Shown: positions 1 to 8,423 of the stretch, one piece after another
Numbering within the stretch: position 1 is the first letter of the stretch
Layout: each line of letters begins with the position of its first letter
NCBI RefSeq assembly: GCF_003590715.1
Contig: NZ_QQVY01000002.1
Location: 116,460 to 180,459 of the forward strand
Length of the DNA stretch: 64,000 bases
Direction: 5' to 3'
Source of the DNA: Paracoccus sp. JM45
Lineage (GTDB): Bacteria; Pseudomonadota; Alphaproteobacteria; Rhodobacterales; Rhodobacteraceae
Position numbers and translations under genes: made by a program
The notes under the pieces: model-generated
Told to the model about the DNA's origin: nothing
The model's database searches: none
What the model saw: the letters and a program-made list of their open reading frames with translations, nothing else

Positions 1-1661
1 CCCGATGCCGTATCGTTGCCCGCCCCGCCCGTAATGACATCCGATCCGCCAGCCCCCAGCAGGCGATCGGGCCCATCCGTGCCAAACAGCCATTCCGGTT
101 TGTCCGAAGGGGTATCTTCGGGACGGATGGTAACGGGGTCGATGTCAGGCAGGACATAATGGGCCACCGGAAACAGCGCGTTCGAAAAATCGTTGATGGT
201 CAATGACCGCCCGTCACGCGTCTGGATATCCAGAATAGTCTCGTCATAGATGATCATCACGCCGTTCGCCGTGGGAATGAACCGCAACTGCCAGATGCTG
301 CGGATATTGCCCAGCATCGACAGATCCAGCTGGTCGACCCCGTGATCGTAATCAAGGATCGAGATCCGGCCCTTCACGCGTGACGGCACAAAGATATCCG
401 CGCCCGAACCGCCCTGCAGGGTGACAGGGTTCGCACCGGCGACCAGAATGTCATTGCCACTTCCGCCCTCCAGCCGGGTGGTGCGCGCATCGGCCACCAG
501 AAGATCGCCGTTGTTCCCGCCTGTGACACTGCCCGTTCCGGCAATCGCCGTTGTCCCGATTGATCCGGGGTCGAAGACCAGCTGCGTAATGCCGGTTTCA
601 GTCGCGGAACTGATAAACAACATGATCTGCCCGCCCTGCACTGCTGCCTGAATATCGCTGACATCGGCCAAAGTCATGGCATCGGTATCGGCAATCGTTT
701 CCAGATGCAGCAGCCGGCCATCCGGCAGCACTGTAAAGACAGATATGCCGTCATCGGCGCCACCCGCAAAGACAAAGCTGCGCCCGCCCATTTGCACGGT
801 TTCCAGCGCTGTCACTGATTGAAAGCGGGTCGTGGCCTCGTCAAGCACATGGTCGGTGGTGGTCAGCTGGCCCTTGGCGTCGACCTGAAACACCGTCAGG
901 GACCCCGATCCGGATCCTGCGACAATCAGGAAGCTGTTTCCCCCTGCCGTCACAGACCGGATATCGGTCGGAATGTCATAACCCGCCCCGCGCGCAGCCA
1001 CATGCACAACGCCAGCCCCCAGACTGCCGCTGTCCGACATCAGGTGGGTCGAAATGAAGTTTCCGTTCCCCGACACAGTCACCAGCATCTTCTGGCCATT
1101 GACGGTCAGATCAATCACCTTGTCCAGCGTCGCATCGGTGCTGCCTGCAGGAACGGACAGATCGACCTGCCCTTTCAGGGTCAATTTGCCATCCACTGAC
1201 AGTTGATGCGTCTGCAACCGCATCCCGCCATCCTGCGCGGAATAGACGATCTGCCCCTGAGCGGTGCCGACCTGACCCAATGCAGTCAGTGATGGCCCCA
1301 GACTGCTTTTGAACAGCGCCTGAAACTGCCCGAGCGCGCCGTTGTTGGACCGCAGCTCGGTCGCTTGATCGGCAATGCCGCCCATCTGGCTGACATGGAC
1401 AAGACTGTGCCCGTCGAGGGTAATCACCGACAGCTCTGGTGGGCCCTGATAGGTGGCATTGTCCAGATAGGCGCGGTTGCGCAATGTGGTGATCGGTTTG
1501 TCGGCCCCCCCGATCGCATAGCTGCTGACGCCTCCGCCCAGCTGCGTTGCGACCACCAGCATCATCTGACCATCCACCACGACCAGCGCAAGGTCGGTGA
1601 TGTTGGCAAGCCAGCGCTGTTGCGTGACACCGAAGGTGGTCACGTGGCGATACTCGATCAT
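1..1661 (-). CDS. RTX calcium-binding repeat protein, 3' end outside window
   Basis: Partial gene: about 553 codons are open from an ATG at 1661 to the window edge without a stop. The first ~380 residues are beta-rich, with recurring short segments of the kind found in propeller-like or lactonase-like domains; I do not recognise a catalytic motif. GGxGxD-type nonapeptide repeats appear around residues 390-425 and again at the window edge (for example GGAGNDTAS), separated by a segment with ILDYDHGVDQLDLS, typical of rhodobacterial type I secreted RTX proteins. By family knowledge these repeats bind Ca2+ outside the cell. No classical signal peptide is seen, as expected for type I secretion. 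The start has no clear ribosome binding site, so it is the most likely rather than a proven one. The gene lies downstream of cobA in the same direction, after a 135-base gap. Confidence 0.8.
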   Translation of the reverse strand, partial: MIEYRHVTTFGVTQQRWLANITDLALVVVDGQMMLVVATQLGGGVSSYAIGGADKPITTLRNRAYLDNATYQGPPELSVITLDGHSLVHVSQMGGIADQATELRSNNGALGQFQALFKSSLGPSLTALGQVGTAQGQIVYSAQDGGMRLQTHQLSVDGKLTLKGQVDLSVPAGSTDATLDKVIDLTVNGQKMLVTVSGNGNFISTHLMSDSGSLGAGVVHVAARGAGYDIPTDIRSVTAGGNSFLIVAGSGSGSLTVFQVDAKGQLTTTDHVLDEATTRFQSVTALETVQMGGRSFVFAGGADDGISVFTVLPDGRLLHLETIADTDAMTLADVSDIQAAVQGGQIMLFISSATETGITQLVFDPGSIGTTAIAGTGSVTGGNNGDLLVADARTTRLEGGSGNDILVAGANPVTLQGGSGADIFVPSRVKGRISILDYDHGVDQLDLSMLGNIRSIWQLRFIPTANGVMIIYDETILDIQTRDGRSLTINDFSNALFPVAHYVLPDIDPVTIRPEDTPSDKPEWLFGTDGPDRLLGAGGSDVITGGAGNDTAS

Positions 1662-1750
1662 GATGTTTTTTATGAAAGCCGGGATTGCGGGATGAGTCGG
1701 GATACCGTGAAGATGGCCTTAACCTATCCCTTTGGCTAGCACCGCTTTAT

Positions 1751-1765
1751 TTGCATTTTATGCAA
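1751..1765. promoter_or_regulatory. 15-bp palindrome TTGCAT-TTT-ATGCAA upstream of the RTX gene
   Basis: Perfect 6-bp inverted repeat with a 3-base AT centre, in the gap between cobA (stop at 1797) and the start of the RTX gene. It looks like a dimeric repressor or activator site. I cannot name the regulator, and no convincing -35/-10 pair was found next to it. Confidence 0.4.
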
Positions 1766-1796
1766 GACGCTGATCCGCAGCCCTTGCAAACGGCGT

Positions 1797-2546
1797 TCAG
1801 CCGCGATGGGGTGGCAAAGCCAGCGGGCCGTAAATGATCAGGCCGGGCTGGCTGACCGGTCCCTGCCGCAGCATATCGGCCAGACCGGTGATCGTCGTCT
1901 TGACCAGCCGCTGTGTAGGATGGCCGACCGCCTCGGCGAAGATGGCAGGGGTGTCGCCGGACAGGCCGTGTTCGATAAGCCCCTGTGCCAGTTTGGGAAA
2001 ACTGCGCTGGCCCATAAAGACGACCGTCGTTACGGCGGGATCGGCCCATGCCGCCCAGTTGATGTCACCGGGCAAATGTCCCGTCACATCGGCACCTGTC
2101 ACGAACTGCACCCGACGTGCCGTCAGGCGGCGCGTCAGGGGCATGCCGATGGCCGCCGCCGCCGCGCTGGCCGATGTCACACCGGGAATAATTTCAAAGG
2201 GAATATCTGCCTGCGTCAGGGCAACCAGTTCTTCCTCCAACCGGCCAAAGATGCCCGCATCGCCCGATTTCAGCCGCACAACGCGGCGACCGGCCTGCGC
2301 GTGCTGGATGATCAGGTCGTTCACCGCCTCTTGCCGCGCCGAGGGGCGACCGGCGCGTTTGCCCACCGCGATCAGTTCGGCATCGGGGCCCGCATGGTCC
2401 AGCACCGGACCTGACGCCAGATCATCGAACAGCACGACATCCGCCTCGGCCAGACGACGGGCGGCTTTCAGGGTCAGTAGTTCGGGATCACCCGGTCCCG
2501 CCGAAACAAGAGAGACGAAACCAAGGGATTGTGCATGATCAGGCAA
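1797..2546 (-). CDS. cobA: Uroporphyrinogen-III C-methyltransferase (SUMT, CobA)
   Basis: Transfers two methyl groups from SAM to uroporphyrinogen III to give precorrin-2, the branch point to cobalamin and siroheme. Family marks: VSAGPGDPELLTLKA near the N-terminus, KSGDAGIFGR in the middle, then PGVTSASAAAA and GMPLTRR. About 249 residues from the chosen TTG start at 2546, the usual size for a stand-alone SUMT. An ATG at 2642 would add 32 residues rich in Cys and Trp that do not look like family sequence, and a good promoter (2580-2607) lies downstream of that ATG; both favour the later start, although TTG is unusual. It is far from the main cob operon at 52.5 kb and divergent from the photolyase gene. 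Confidence 0.88.
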   Translation of the reverse strand: MPDHAQSLGFVSLVSAGPGDPELLTLKAARRLAEADVVLFDDLASGPVLDHAGPDAELIAVGKRAGRPSARQEAVNDLIIQHAQAGRRVVRLKSGDAGIFGRLEEELVALTQADIPFEIIPGVTSASAAAAAIGMPLTRRLTARRVQFVTGADVTGHLPGDINWAAWADPAVTTVVFMGQRSFPKLAQGLIEHGLSGDTPAIFAEAVGHPTQRLVKTTITGLADMLRQGPVSQPGLIIYGPLALPPHRG

Positions 2547-2579
2547 TGTCGGGGGGCCTCTGGAACGGATGATCCACCA

Positions 2580-2607
2580 GCTATACCACCCCTGACAGGT
2601 GTGACAA
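2580..2607 (-). promoter_or_regulatory. Predicted promoter for cobA
   Basis: Reading the minus strand: TTGTCA (2602-2607), a 16-base spacer and TATAGC (2580-2585), a good sigma-70-type match. Transcription would start near 2573, which lies inside the longer possible cobA reading frame and therefore supports the TTG start at 2546. Confidence 0.5.
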
Positions 2608-2695
2608 TGCCGCGCATCGGCTTTGGACCTTGCCGATCGCATGAAACTTTCGGCGCTTTGGCGCGTGTTGTCACAAGACCAACAAGGAGAAGACG

Positions 2696-4072
2696 ATGAC
2701 GGTGATCTGCTGGTTCAGGCGGGTTTTGCGATTGGATGACCACCCCGCGCTGGTCGCGGCCGCCGAGGATGGCGATGTGATCCCGCTGGTGATCCTTGAT
2801 CCGGCCGAGGCGCGCGACCATCCGGCCAGCGCCCAACGTCAGGCCATGTCACTGCCGCATTTGCAGGCCTCGCTGCATCAACGTCACAGCCAGCTGATCG
2901 TGCGGCGCGGCGATCCGGCGCAGGTGCTGGAACAGATCACCCGCGAAACCGGCGCAACTGCTGTCCACACCACCATCGGCTTTCCCTTTGCCAGCGACCA
3001 CGGGTTACAGGCGGCGGTCGAACGCGGCGGTGCGACGCTGCACCTGCATGAACTGGCCGATCTGGTGCCGCGGGCGTCTGTTCTGACGAAAACCGGTGGC
3101 GTCTATAAGGTCTTTACCCCCTTCTGGAAGGCTGTCCGCCAGACGGATATCGCGCCCCCTTTGCCGACCCCCGCCCTGTCATCGCCCGATACATGGCCCG
3201 ACAGCGACGGCCCCGACTGGCCCGAGGCCCGCGCCGCCATGGATCGCGGTTGGGATGTCATGGCCGAACATATCCGCCCGGGCGAGGATGAGGCCCACAC
3301 CCGTCTGGAAGAATTTCTGGACAGCCAGCTGCCCGATTACAAAGAACACCGTGACCAGCCGTGGCGACCGCGTGCGACATCGAATATCTCGGACGCGCTG
3401 GCCGTCGGGGAAATCAGTGCGCGCCGCATCTGGCACCGCTGCCAGCCGGATTTTCAGGATGGCAAACAGGGCATCGACCATTTCCTGTCCGAGTTGTGCT
3501 GGCGCGAATTTGCCCGCGAATTATTCCATGAGATGCCCGAAATGGACCGGACCTGCTGGCGGCCCGAATGGAACGATTTTGCATGGAAGCGCGACAATAA
3601 CGACGCCGAAAACTGGCGTCGCGGGCGCACCGGTGTGCAGATGGTCGATGCAGGAATGCGCGAACTTTATGTCACGGGGCAGATGCACAACCGTGTGCGC
3701 ATGATCACCGGCAGTTATCTGACCAAACATTACCTGACCGATTGGAAGGTCGGGCTGGATTGGTTCGCCCGCTGCCTGATCGATTGGGACGCGGCATCCA
3801 ATGCGATGAACTGGCAATGGGTGGCGGGCTGCGGTCCCGATGCCTCGCCTTTCTTCCGTGTGTTCAACCCCGACACGCAGGCGGATAAATTCGACGGCAA
3901 ATCCGCCTATCGCGACCATTGGCTGTCGCCGGAAGAAACCGGCGCACAGGAATTCGCAAAAGCTGTCCCGAAATCATGGCAAATCGATCTGAAGAAACGT
4001 GCCATGCCCGCAATTTCACTGGCCGAGGGTCGCGCCCGCGCCCTGACCGCATACGAGCAATTGAAATCCTGA
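2696..4072 (+). CDS. phr: Deoxyribodipyrimidine photolyase
   Basis: Light-driven repair of pyrimidine dimers using FAD. 458 residues, the normal class I length. The N-terminal antenna domain starts with ICWFRRVLRLDDHPAL. The C-terminal FAD domain has the run from TGVQMVDAGMRELYVTG through MHNRVRMI, and the signature NWQWVAGCGPDASPFFRVFNP split over residues ~365-386. AAGGAGA lies 8 bases before the ATG. In Rhodobacter sphaeroides a phrA gene belongs to the singlet-oxygen sigmaE-ChrR regulon together with genes like those at 5.1-11.7 kb, so co-occurrence here suggests a shared photo-oxidative role; I could not find a convincing matching promoter. Confidence 0.95.
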   Translation: MTVICWFRRVLRLDDHPALVAAAEDGDVIPLVILDPAEARDHPASAQRQAMSLPHLQASLHQRHSQLIVRRGDPAQVLEQITRETGATAVHTTIGFPFASDHGLQAAVERGGATLHLHELADLVPRASVLTKTGGVYKVFTPFWKAVRQTDIAPPLPTPALSSPDTWPDSDGPDWPEARAAMDRGWDVMAEHIRPGEDEAHTRLEEFLDSQLPDYKEHRDQPWRPRATSNISDALAVGEISARRIWHRCQPDFQDGKQGIDHFLSELCWREFARELFHEMPEMDRTCWRPEWNDFAWKRDNNDAENWRRGRTGVQMVDAGMRELYVTGQMHNRVRMITGSYLTKHYLTDWKVGLDWFARCLIDWDAASNAMNWQWVAGCGPDASPFFRVFNPDTQADKFDGKSAYRDHWLSPEETGAQEFAKAVPKSWQIDLKKRAMPAISLAEGRARALTAYEQLKS

Positions 4073-4083
4073 AGGAATATCCC

Positions 4084-4482
4084 ATGCAGATGGTTATCCT
4101 CTATATCTCGACTCTGGTTATCTTTCTGGGCGTGGATGCGGTGGGCATCACCAAGCTGATCCGCCCCGTTTTCGAACGCCATGTCGGCGATCTGCTGGCT
4201 GACCCTTTCCGCCTGGGTCCGGCGGCCTTCTTTTATTCGCTGTATATCGTCGGAGTGCTGTATTTCGTATCGCTGCCCGCCTTGCGGGAAAACCAGCCGA
4301 CACAGGCGCTGATCGGCGGCGTTCTGATCGGTCTGATGTGCTATGGCACCTATGAATTCACCAATTTGGCGACGCTGCGCGACTGGTCGTGGGAACAGGT
4401 GATCACCGATACCCTGTGGGGCGGTGCGCTGACGGGGGCCTCGGCTTGGGCGGGCGTCATGATTACCCGTTGGTTCACCTGA
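4084..4482 (+). CDS. DUF2177 family small membrane protein
   Basis: 132 residues with four predicted membrane segments (about 4-22, 45-63, 72-90 and 108-127). The pattern of GVDAVGI near the start, LYIVGVLYF, YGTYEFTNLATL and DTLWGGALTG is that of DUF2177, a family of unknown function often found near photolyase genes. It starts at an ATG 12 bases after the phr stop, with GAAGGA upstream, and its TGA overlaps the ATG of the next gene (TGATG), so phr, this gene and the SDR probably form one operon. Confidence 0.85.
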   Translation: MQMVILYISTLVIFLGVDAVGITKLIRPVFERHVGDLLADPFRLGPAAFFYSLYIVGVLYFVSLPALRENQPTQALIGGVLIGLMCYGTYEFTNLATLRDWSWEQVITDTLWGGALTGASAWAGVMITRWFT

Positions 4483-5147
4483 TGCGGGCGCTGGTTATCG
4501 GGGCATCGGGTGGCATCGGTGCTGCCCTGTGCCAAAGGTTGGGCGATGCGGGCGGTGATGTGACCGGCCTGTCGCGCAGTGGCGACGGGTTGGACCTGAC
4601 AGCGTCGGACAGCGTCGCCGATCATGCGGCGCGGTTGGCAGACGACCGCTTCGATCTGATTTTTAACACCACCGGTGCGCTGGTCGTCGATGGCCATCAG
4701 CCCGAAAAGTCGATGGACGCCGTGGACGCGCAGGCGATGGCCGCGCAATTCGCGCTGAATGCAACGGGTGTTGCGCTGGCGATCCGGTATTTCGCGCCTT
4801 TGCTGGCCTCGGACCGGCGGTCGGTCTTCGCCTCTCTTTCGGCGCGGGTCGGGTCGATCGGCGACAACGGTCTGGGCGGATGGGTGTCCTATCGCGCCGC
4901 CAAGGCCGCGCAGAACCAGATTTTGCATACAGCCGCCATCGAATACCGCCGCCGCAACCGCCACGCCATTCTGGTGGCCCTGCATCCGGGCACGGTGGAA
5001 ACCCCGCTGACCCGCAAATACGCGGCCCGCTATCCGACGATTAGCGCCGATGACAGCGCCGAGGCCTTGCTGGGGGTGATCGAAGGGCTGTCTCCAGACG
5101 ACAGCGGCAGCTTTTGGGACTGGAAAGGCCAACGCGTCCCTTGGTAG
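4482..5147 (+). CDS. Short-chain dehydrogenase/reductase (C-factor-like)
   Basis: 221 residues. The N-terminal Rossmann loop reads GASGGIGAAL and the catalytic pair is in SYRAAKAAQNQ (YxxxK). The PG motif after the active site is HPGTVETPLT. This is the CsgA/C-factor-like group of SDRs; the substrate is unknown. It is translationally coupled to the DUF2177 gene (TGATG). Converges on the glutathione peroxidase gene, which ends 3 bases after its stop. Confidence 0.88.
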   Translation: MRALVIGASGGIGAALCQRLGDAGGDVTGLSRSGDGLDLTASDSVADHAARLADDRFDLIFNTTGALVVDGHQPEKSMDAVDAQAMAAQFALNATGVALAIRYFAPLLASDRRSVFASLSARVGSIGDNGLGGWVSYRAAKAAQNQILHTAAIEYRRRNRHAILVALHPGTVETPLTRKYAARYPTISADDSAEALLGVIEGLSPDDSGSFWDWKGQRVPW

Positions 5148-5150
5148 GCC

Positions 5151-5696
5151 TCAGACGTCCAGATAGGGCGTGAACAGCGCATTGATCTGCGGGCCGTCCG
5201 GCTTGGTATAGGACCCCCAGCTGCCAAGAACAGCACCATTAGGCCCGATCAGCACCTTGTTGAAGTTCCATTTCGGGACAAAACCGGTCTGCTGCCGGAC
5301 CCAGGCATAGAACGGATGCACATCGCCTTTGGCCACGGGCAGGATATCGGTCATCGGCAGGGTGATGCCATATTCCATCTGGCAGTAATCGCTGACCTCT
5401 TTGGCGCTTTCCAGCTCTTGATGGAAATCATCCGAAGGGACCGCCAGTACGACAAGTCCGCGCGGGCCATAAGCCTCGTGCAGGGCCTGCATTTCGGTCA
5501 ACTGGCCGGAAAAGCCGCAAAGCGAGGCGGTATTGACGACCAGCACCGGCTTGCCGCGCCATTTTGCAGTCTCGTATTCCCCGCCATCGATTGACGGGAA
5601 GCTGAACACAGGCGCATCCGCCGCACGGGACGTTCCCGGCGCAAGGCCCCAAGCCGATATTGCGGTGGCAAGGGACAGGAAAAGGCGGCGTTTCAT
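5151..5696 (-). CDS. Glutathione peroxidase family protein, exported
   Basis: Thiol peroxidase of the GPx fold. 181 residues from the ATG at 5696, chosen because GGAG sits 7 bases upstream; an ATG two codons earlier would be only 1 base from that site. Residues 1-26 form a signal peptide with an Arg-Arg pair followed by LFLSLATAISAWG, so export by Sec or Tat is possible. The peroxidatic Cys is in NTASLCGFSGQ; PSDDF and KWNFNKVLIGPNG are the further family motifs. It carries Cys, not selenocysteine. Last gene of the seven-gene minus-strand operon (13-base gap from the TspO-like gene). Likely role: periplasmic lipid or hydrogen peroxide removal. Confidence 0.9.
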   Translation of the reverse strand: MKRRLFLSLATAISAWGLAPGTSRAADAPVFSFPSIDGGEYETAKWRGKPVLVVNTASLCGFSGQLTEMQALHEAYGPRGLVVLAVPSDDFHQELESAKEVSDYCQMEYGITLPMTDILPVAKGDVHPFYAWVRQQTGFVPKWNFNKVLIGPNGAVLGSWGSYTKPDGPQINALFTPYLDV

Positions 5697-5709
5697 GATC
5701 ATGCTCCGC

Positions 5710-6420
5710 TTATGGAAGGCGTCGGGACATCAGGGCGCGACCTGCCAGCAGGACGGCACCAACACCCGCCAGACCCACGATGGTCCAATTGCCCGAAGAT
5801 ATATTTGCAGCAATCACCCCGATCAAAGCCCAAATGATCGCCAAAGGATAGGCCCATTCCTCAGGCCGCAGTGATTGCACAAACAGCGCCAGGGCGCAGA
5901 CACCGGTCAGGCACAGGATGGCCGCGACCTGCTGCCCCAGAATGCCGTGCCCCGCCAGCCAGATGCCGATAGATACCCCTGACGCCGCTGTCAGCCAGCC
6001 TGCATAAAGCGCAACGGGTCGCCCTTCGAACCACGGGTCCTGACGCCCCGCCCACAACATGGCAACCAGCGCCGACGCCAGCATCGCCAGAATCATCAGC
6101 GTTGCCAGACCGGGCAGATATTGTGCCACAGGGATCCACAGAAAACCGACCGCAAGGCTGACCAGCAAAGGTGACCGCATGGACGCCCAGTCGTCGTCAT
6201 CCACACGCCGCCACACCCCGAATGCCGCACCGACGATCAGCCACAGGTAGATGATACCCCAGATTGAAAAGGCCCAGCCCGCCGGTTGGACAGGTGGGTC
6301 TTGCTGCGGAATTGGAAACTGGTCGGCGCTGTAACCGGCAAAGCCCGGAAAGATCATCGGCGATACCGCAAAGGCGATGGTTGCCGCCAGAACAAGCAGG
6401 GCAAGGGTGCGGTTCTGCAT
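5710..6420 (-). CDS. TspO/MBR-like tryptophan-rich membrane protein
   Basis: 236 residues with about seven hydrophobic segments. The stretch PAGWAFSIWGIIYLWL (residues ~46-61) is the TspO/MBR-type signature, but the protein is longer than the ~160-residue five-helix TspO, so it belongs to the larger related group with no settled function. Start ATG with AGGAG 7 bases upstream. Three bases separate it from the upstream SDR and 13 from the downstream peroxidase gene. TspO proteins bind porphyrins and are linked to oxidative stress, which would suit the neighbourhood, but that is inference. Confidence 0.75.
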   Translation of the reverse strand: MQNRTLALLVLAATIAFAVSPMIFPGFAGYSADQFPIPQQDPPVQPAGWAFSIWGIIYLWLIVGAAFGVWRRVDDDDWASMRSPLLVSLAVGFLWIPVAQYLPGLATLMILAMLASALVAMLWAGRQDPWFEGRPVALYAGWLTAASGVSIGIWLAGHGILGQQVAAILCLTGVCALALFVQSLRPEEWAYPLAIIWALIGVIAANISSGNWTIVGLAGVGAVLLAGRALMSRRLP

Positions 6421-6423
6421 GGC

Positions 6424-7167
6424 TTACTCCTCGGTGCTCAGGCGGCGGGTCAGGCGCATGGACAGCCCATAGGGCAAGGCACGGATAAACTTGAGCGAGC
6501 GCGTCAGGCGGTGGGGAAAATGCACTTCAAACCCACCCGAGGCCAGCCCCTTGACGATGGCTTTGGCAGCGGCTTCAGGCTTCATGATGGCCGGCATCTT
6601 GAATTCGTTCATCTGGGTCAGGCGGGTTTCCACGAAACCGGGGCAGATCAGACGGATGTCCAGATCCTTGCGTTCGGCCCGCAGCGATTCCGCCAGATTG
6701 ATCACCCCCGCCTTGGAGGCCGAATAGATCTGCCCTTGCGGTAACCCGACATAGCCCGCAACCGATCCGGTCAGCGCCAATTGGCCCCCCTTGCGCAGGA
6801 CCTTGGGTCCGATCTGGGCGATGTGAAAGCTGCCGGTCAGATTGACCGTAACGATTTGCGCCGCCTTATCGGGATCCAGATCGGCAATCCGACCCGGATC
6901 ATACATCGCGGCCAGATGGATGATGCGATCAACCGGCCCGACTGCCAGTATGGCATCGGCGGCTGTCTGGACCGTCGCGCGGTCGGAGACATCCAGCACC
7001 TGCACGCTGGCATTGCCCAATTGCGCGGCCAGCTTGTCCAATGCATCTTGACTGCGCGCGGACAGGATAACATGCGCCCCCTGCGCGGAATAGGCTTTGG
7101 CCAGCGCCAGCCCGATGCCGTCGCTGGCACCGATGATCCAGATGCGTTCGGGGGTGCTGCTGTTCAT
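6424..7167 (-). CDS. Short-chain dehydrogenase/reductase of the membrane-stress operon
   Basis: 247 residues. GASDGIGLALA gives the NAD(P) loop near the N-terminus, and the active site is YSASKAGVINLAESL (YxxxK). GGAAGG-like GGAAGGG lies about 8 bases before the ATG at 7167, and this ATG overlaps the stop of the transporter gene (ATGA), so an earlier in-frame start is unlikely. In Rhodobacter sphaeroides the corresponding sigmaE-controlled operon (RSP1087-1091) also ends with an SDR. The substrate is not known. Confidence 0.9.
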   Translation of the reverse strand: MNSSTPERIWIIGASDGIGLALAKAYSAQGAHVILSARSQDALDKLAAQLGNASVQVLDVSDRATVQTAADAILAVGPVDRIIHLAAMYDPGRIADLDPDKAAQIVTVNLTGSFHIAQIGPKVLRKGGQLALTGSVAGYVGLPQGQIYSASKAGVINLAESLRAERKDLDIRLICPGFVETRLTQMNEFKMPAIMKPEAAAKAIVKGLASGGFEVHFPHRLTRSLKFIRALPYGLSMRLTRRLSTEE

Positions 7168-8423
7168 ATCCGACCCTTCCGGTGAAAATTGATAAGCAGG
7201 GCAATCGCCAGCACACGCAGCACCAGCGGCAGACCCGCATAGAGCCAACGTAATGCATCCAGTGCCTGTTCCGGATTCTGTTCGGCGGGCCTGAAACCGG
7301 CCTGTGCCAATAACGGCAACGCAATCGCCCCTGCCAGCGCCAGCGCCGCCTTGGTCAGAAAGGCCAGCCCCGCATGGGCACGCGTGGCAATACCCGCACT
7401 GCCCGTATCACCGATGCGGGCCGACAGGATTGCAGGGGGCAGGACCAGATCGGCACCAAAGGTCAGGCCGGTCAGCAGACAGATGACGAAAAACAGGCCA
7501 ACGGTCCCTTGGCCCAACGCCAACGCACTGGCAAAGCCCACCACCGAAAGGGTCAGTGCGCCCGTCCAGACAGTCACCGCGCCGATGCGTCCAGCCAGAT
7601 GGCTGGCAAGCGCCGCCCCCGGCAGGGCTGCGATGAAATAGGCCAGCAAAAAGATACCCGCCAGTTCCTCGGCCCCTAACAGGTCACGGACCAGCATCAG
7701 GATCAACGCAGCAGGAAAGGCCGCTGACAGTAACACCAACCCCGCCACCCCATAAAAGGGACCAAAGCTTCGCAGACTGACCGAAGCGGAATCCGGCATG
7801 GCACGCAGATCAAAGCTGGCCCCGCGCAGCCAGCGCAGGAACATGGGCAGACAGATCATCATCCCGACCGCCAGAGCAAAGGCCAGCGCCAACAAGGACG
7901 CCTGGCGCCCCACCACAACCGCCAGCCCCGCAGGCAGTGATACCGCCAGAATCAGCCCTGCCAGACCGAAGCCTTCGCGAAACCCGCTGATACGGGCTTT
8001 GGCCGCAGGGGCATCGCGCCACACACCGCCATAGGTCATCAGGTTTACGGAAATCAGGCTGTGTCCCAGACTGGCTAGCACCATCATCAGCGCGAACCAG
8101 ACCAGCAGTGGCAGACCCAAGGGCGCGAACAGCCCCGCGACGCCGGCGACCAGCGCCACCGCGCCTGTCACCATCATCGCGGGCCGCGCATGGGGCCAGC
8201 GGTCGCCCGCCCAACCGACCAGCGGGTCTTGCACAGCATCGACGGCCCGCAGGGCGGCCAGCACAACACCAAGTGCCGCCAGCCCGACACCCAGATCGGC
8301 GGCGTAAAAATCCGGCGCGTGGATATACAATGGCAACCCGCCAAAGGCCAAGGGTGCTGCCAGCGCGCCATAGGCCAGAACCTCGGCCCGCGGAGGGTCC
8401 GCTGGCCGAAGGGGATCACGCAT
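7164..8423 (-). CDS. GPH-family (MFS-type) transporter
   Basis: 419 residues and about 12 membrane segments. The cytoplasmic-loop motif DPLVGWAGDRW (residues ~64-74) marks the glycoside-pentoside-hexuronide:cation symporter family. The ATG at 8423 overlaps the last 8 bases of the methyltransferase gene; a TTG two codons earlier is also in frame. Orthologues occupy the same place next to CFA-like and DUF1365 genes in Rhodobacter, where the cargo may be a lipid or lipid precursor rather than a sugar; that is inference from context. Confidence 0.87.
   Translation of the reverse strand: MRDPLRPADPPRAEVLAYGALAAPLAFGGLPLYIHAPDFYAADLGVGLAALGVVLAALRAVDAVQDPLVGWAGDRWPHARPAMMVTGAVALVAGVAGLFAPLGLPLLVWFALMMVLASLGHSLISVNLMTYGGVWRDAPAAKARISGFREGFGLAGLILAVSLPAGLAVVVGRQASLLALAFALAVGMMICLPMFLRWLRGASFDLRAMPDSASVSLRSFGPFYGVAGLVLLSAAFPAALILMLVRDLLGAEELAGIFLLAYFIAALPGAALASHLAGRIGAVTVWTGALTLSVVGFASALALGQGTVGLFFVICLLTGLTFGADLVLPPAILSARIGDTGSAGIATRAHAGLAFLTKAALALAGAIALPLLAQAGFRPAEQNPEQALDALRWLYAGLPLVLRVLAIALLINFHRKGRI

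Noticed and set aside
1806-2414. Long plus-strand open frames opposite cobA
   Set aside because: They mirror a clear SUMT gene in GC-rich DNA and show no family features of their own.
2570-2575. TGATCC upstream of phr as a sigmaE-ChrR -35 element
   Set aside because: No matching -10 element was found at the right distance, and the site lies on the edge of the cobA promoter; the match is probably chance.
2547-2642. N-terminal extension of cobA to an ATG at 2642
   Set aside because: The added residues are Cys- and Trp-rich and unlike the family, and a good promoter lies downstream of this ATG.
4350-5132. 260-codon minus-strand open frame opposite the SDR gene
   Set aside because: Composition is that of an antisense shadow; the plus-strand SDR has complete catalytic motifs.
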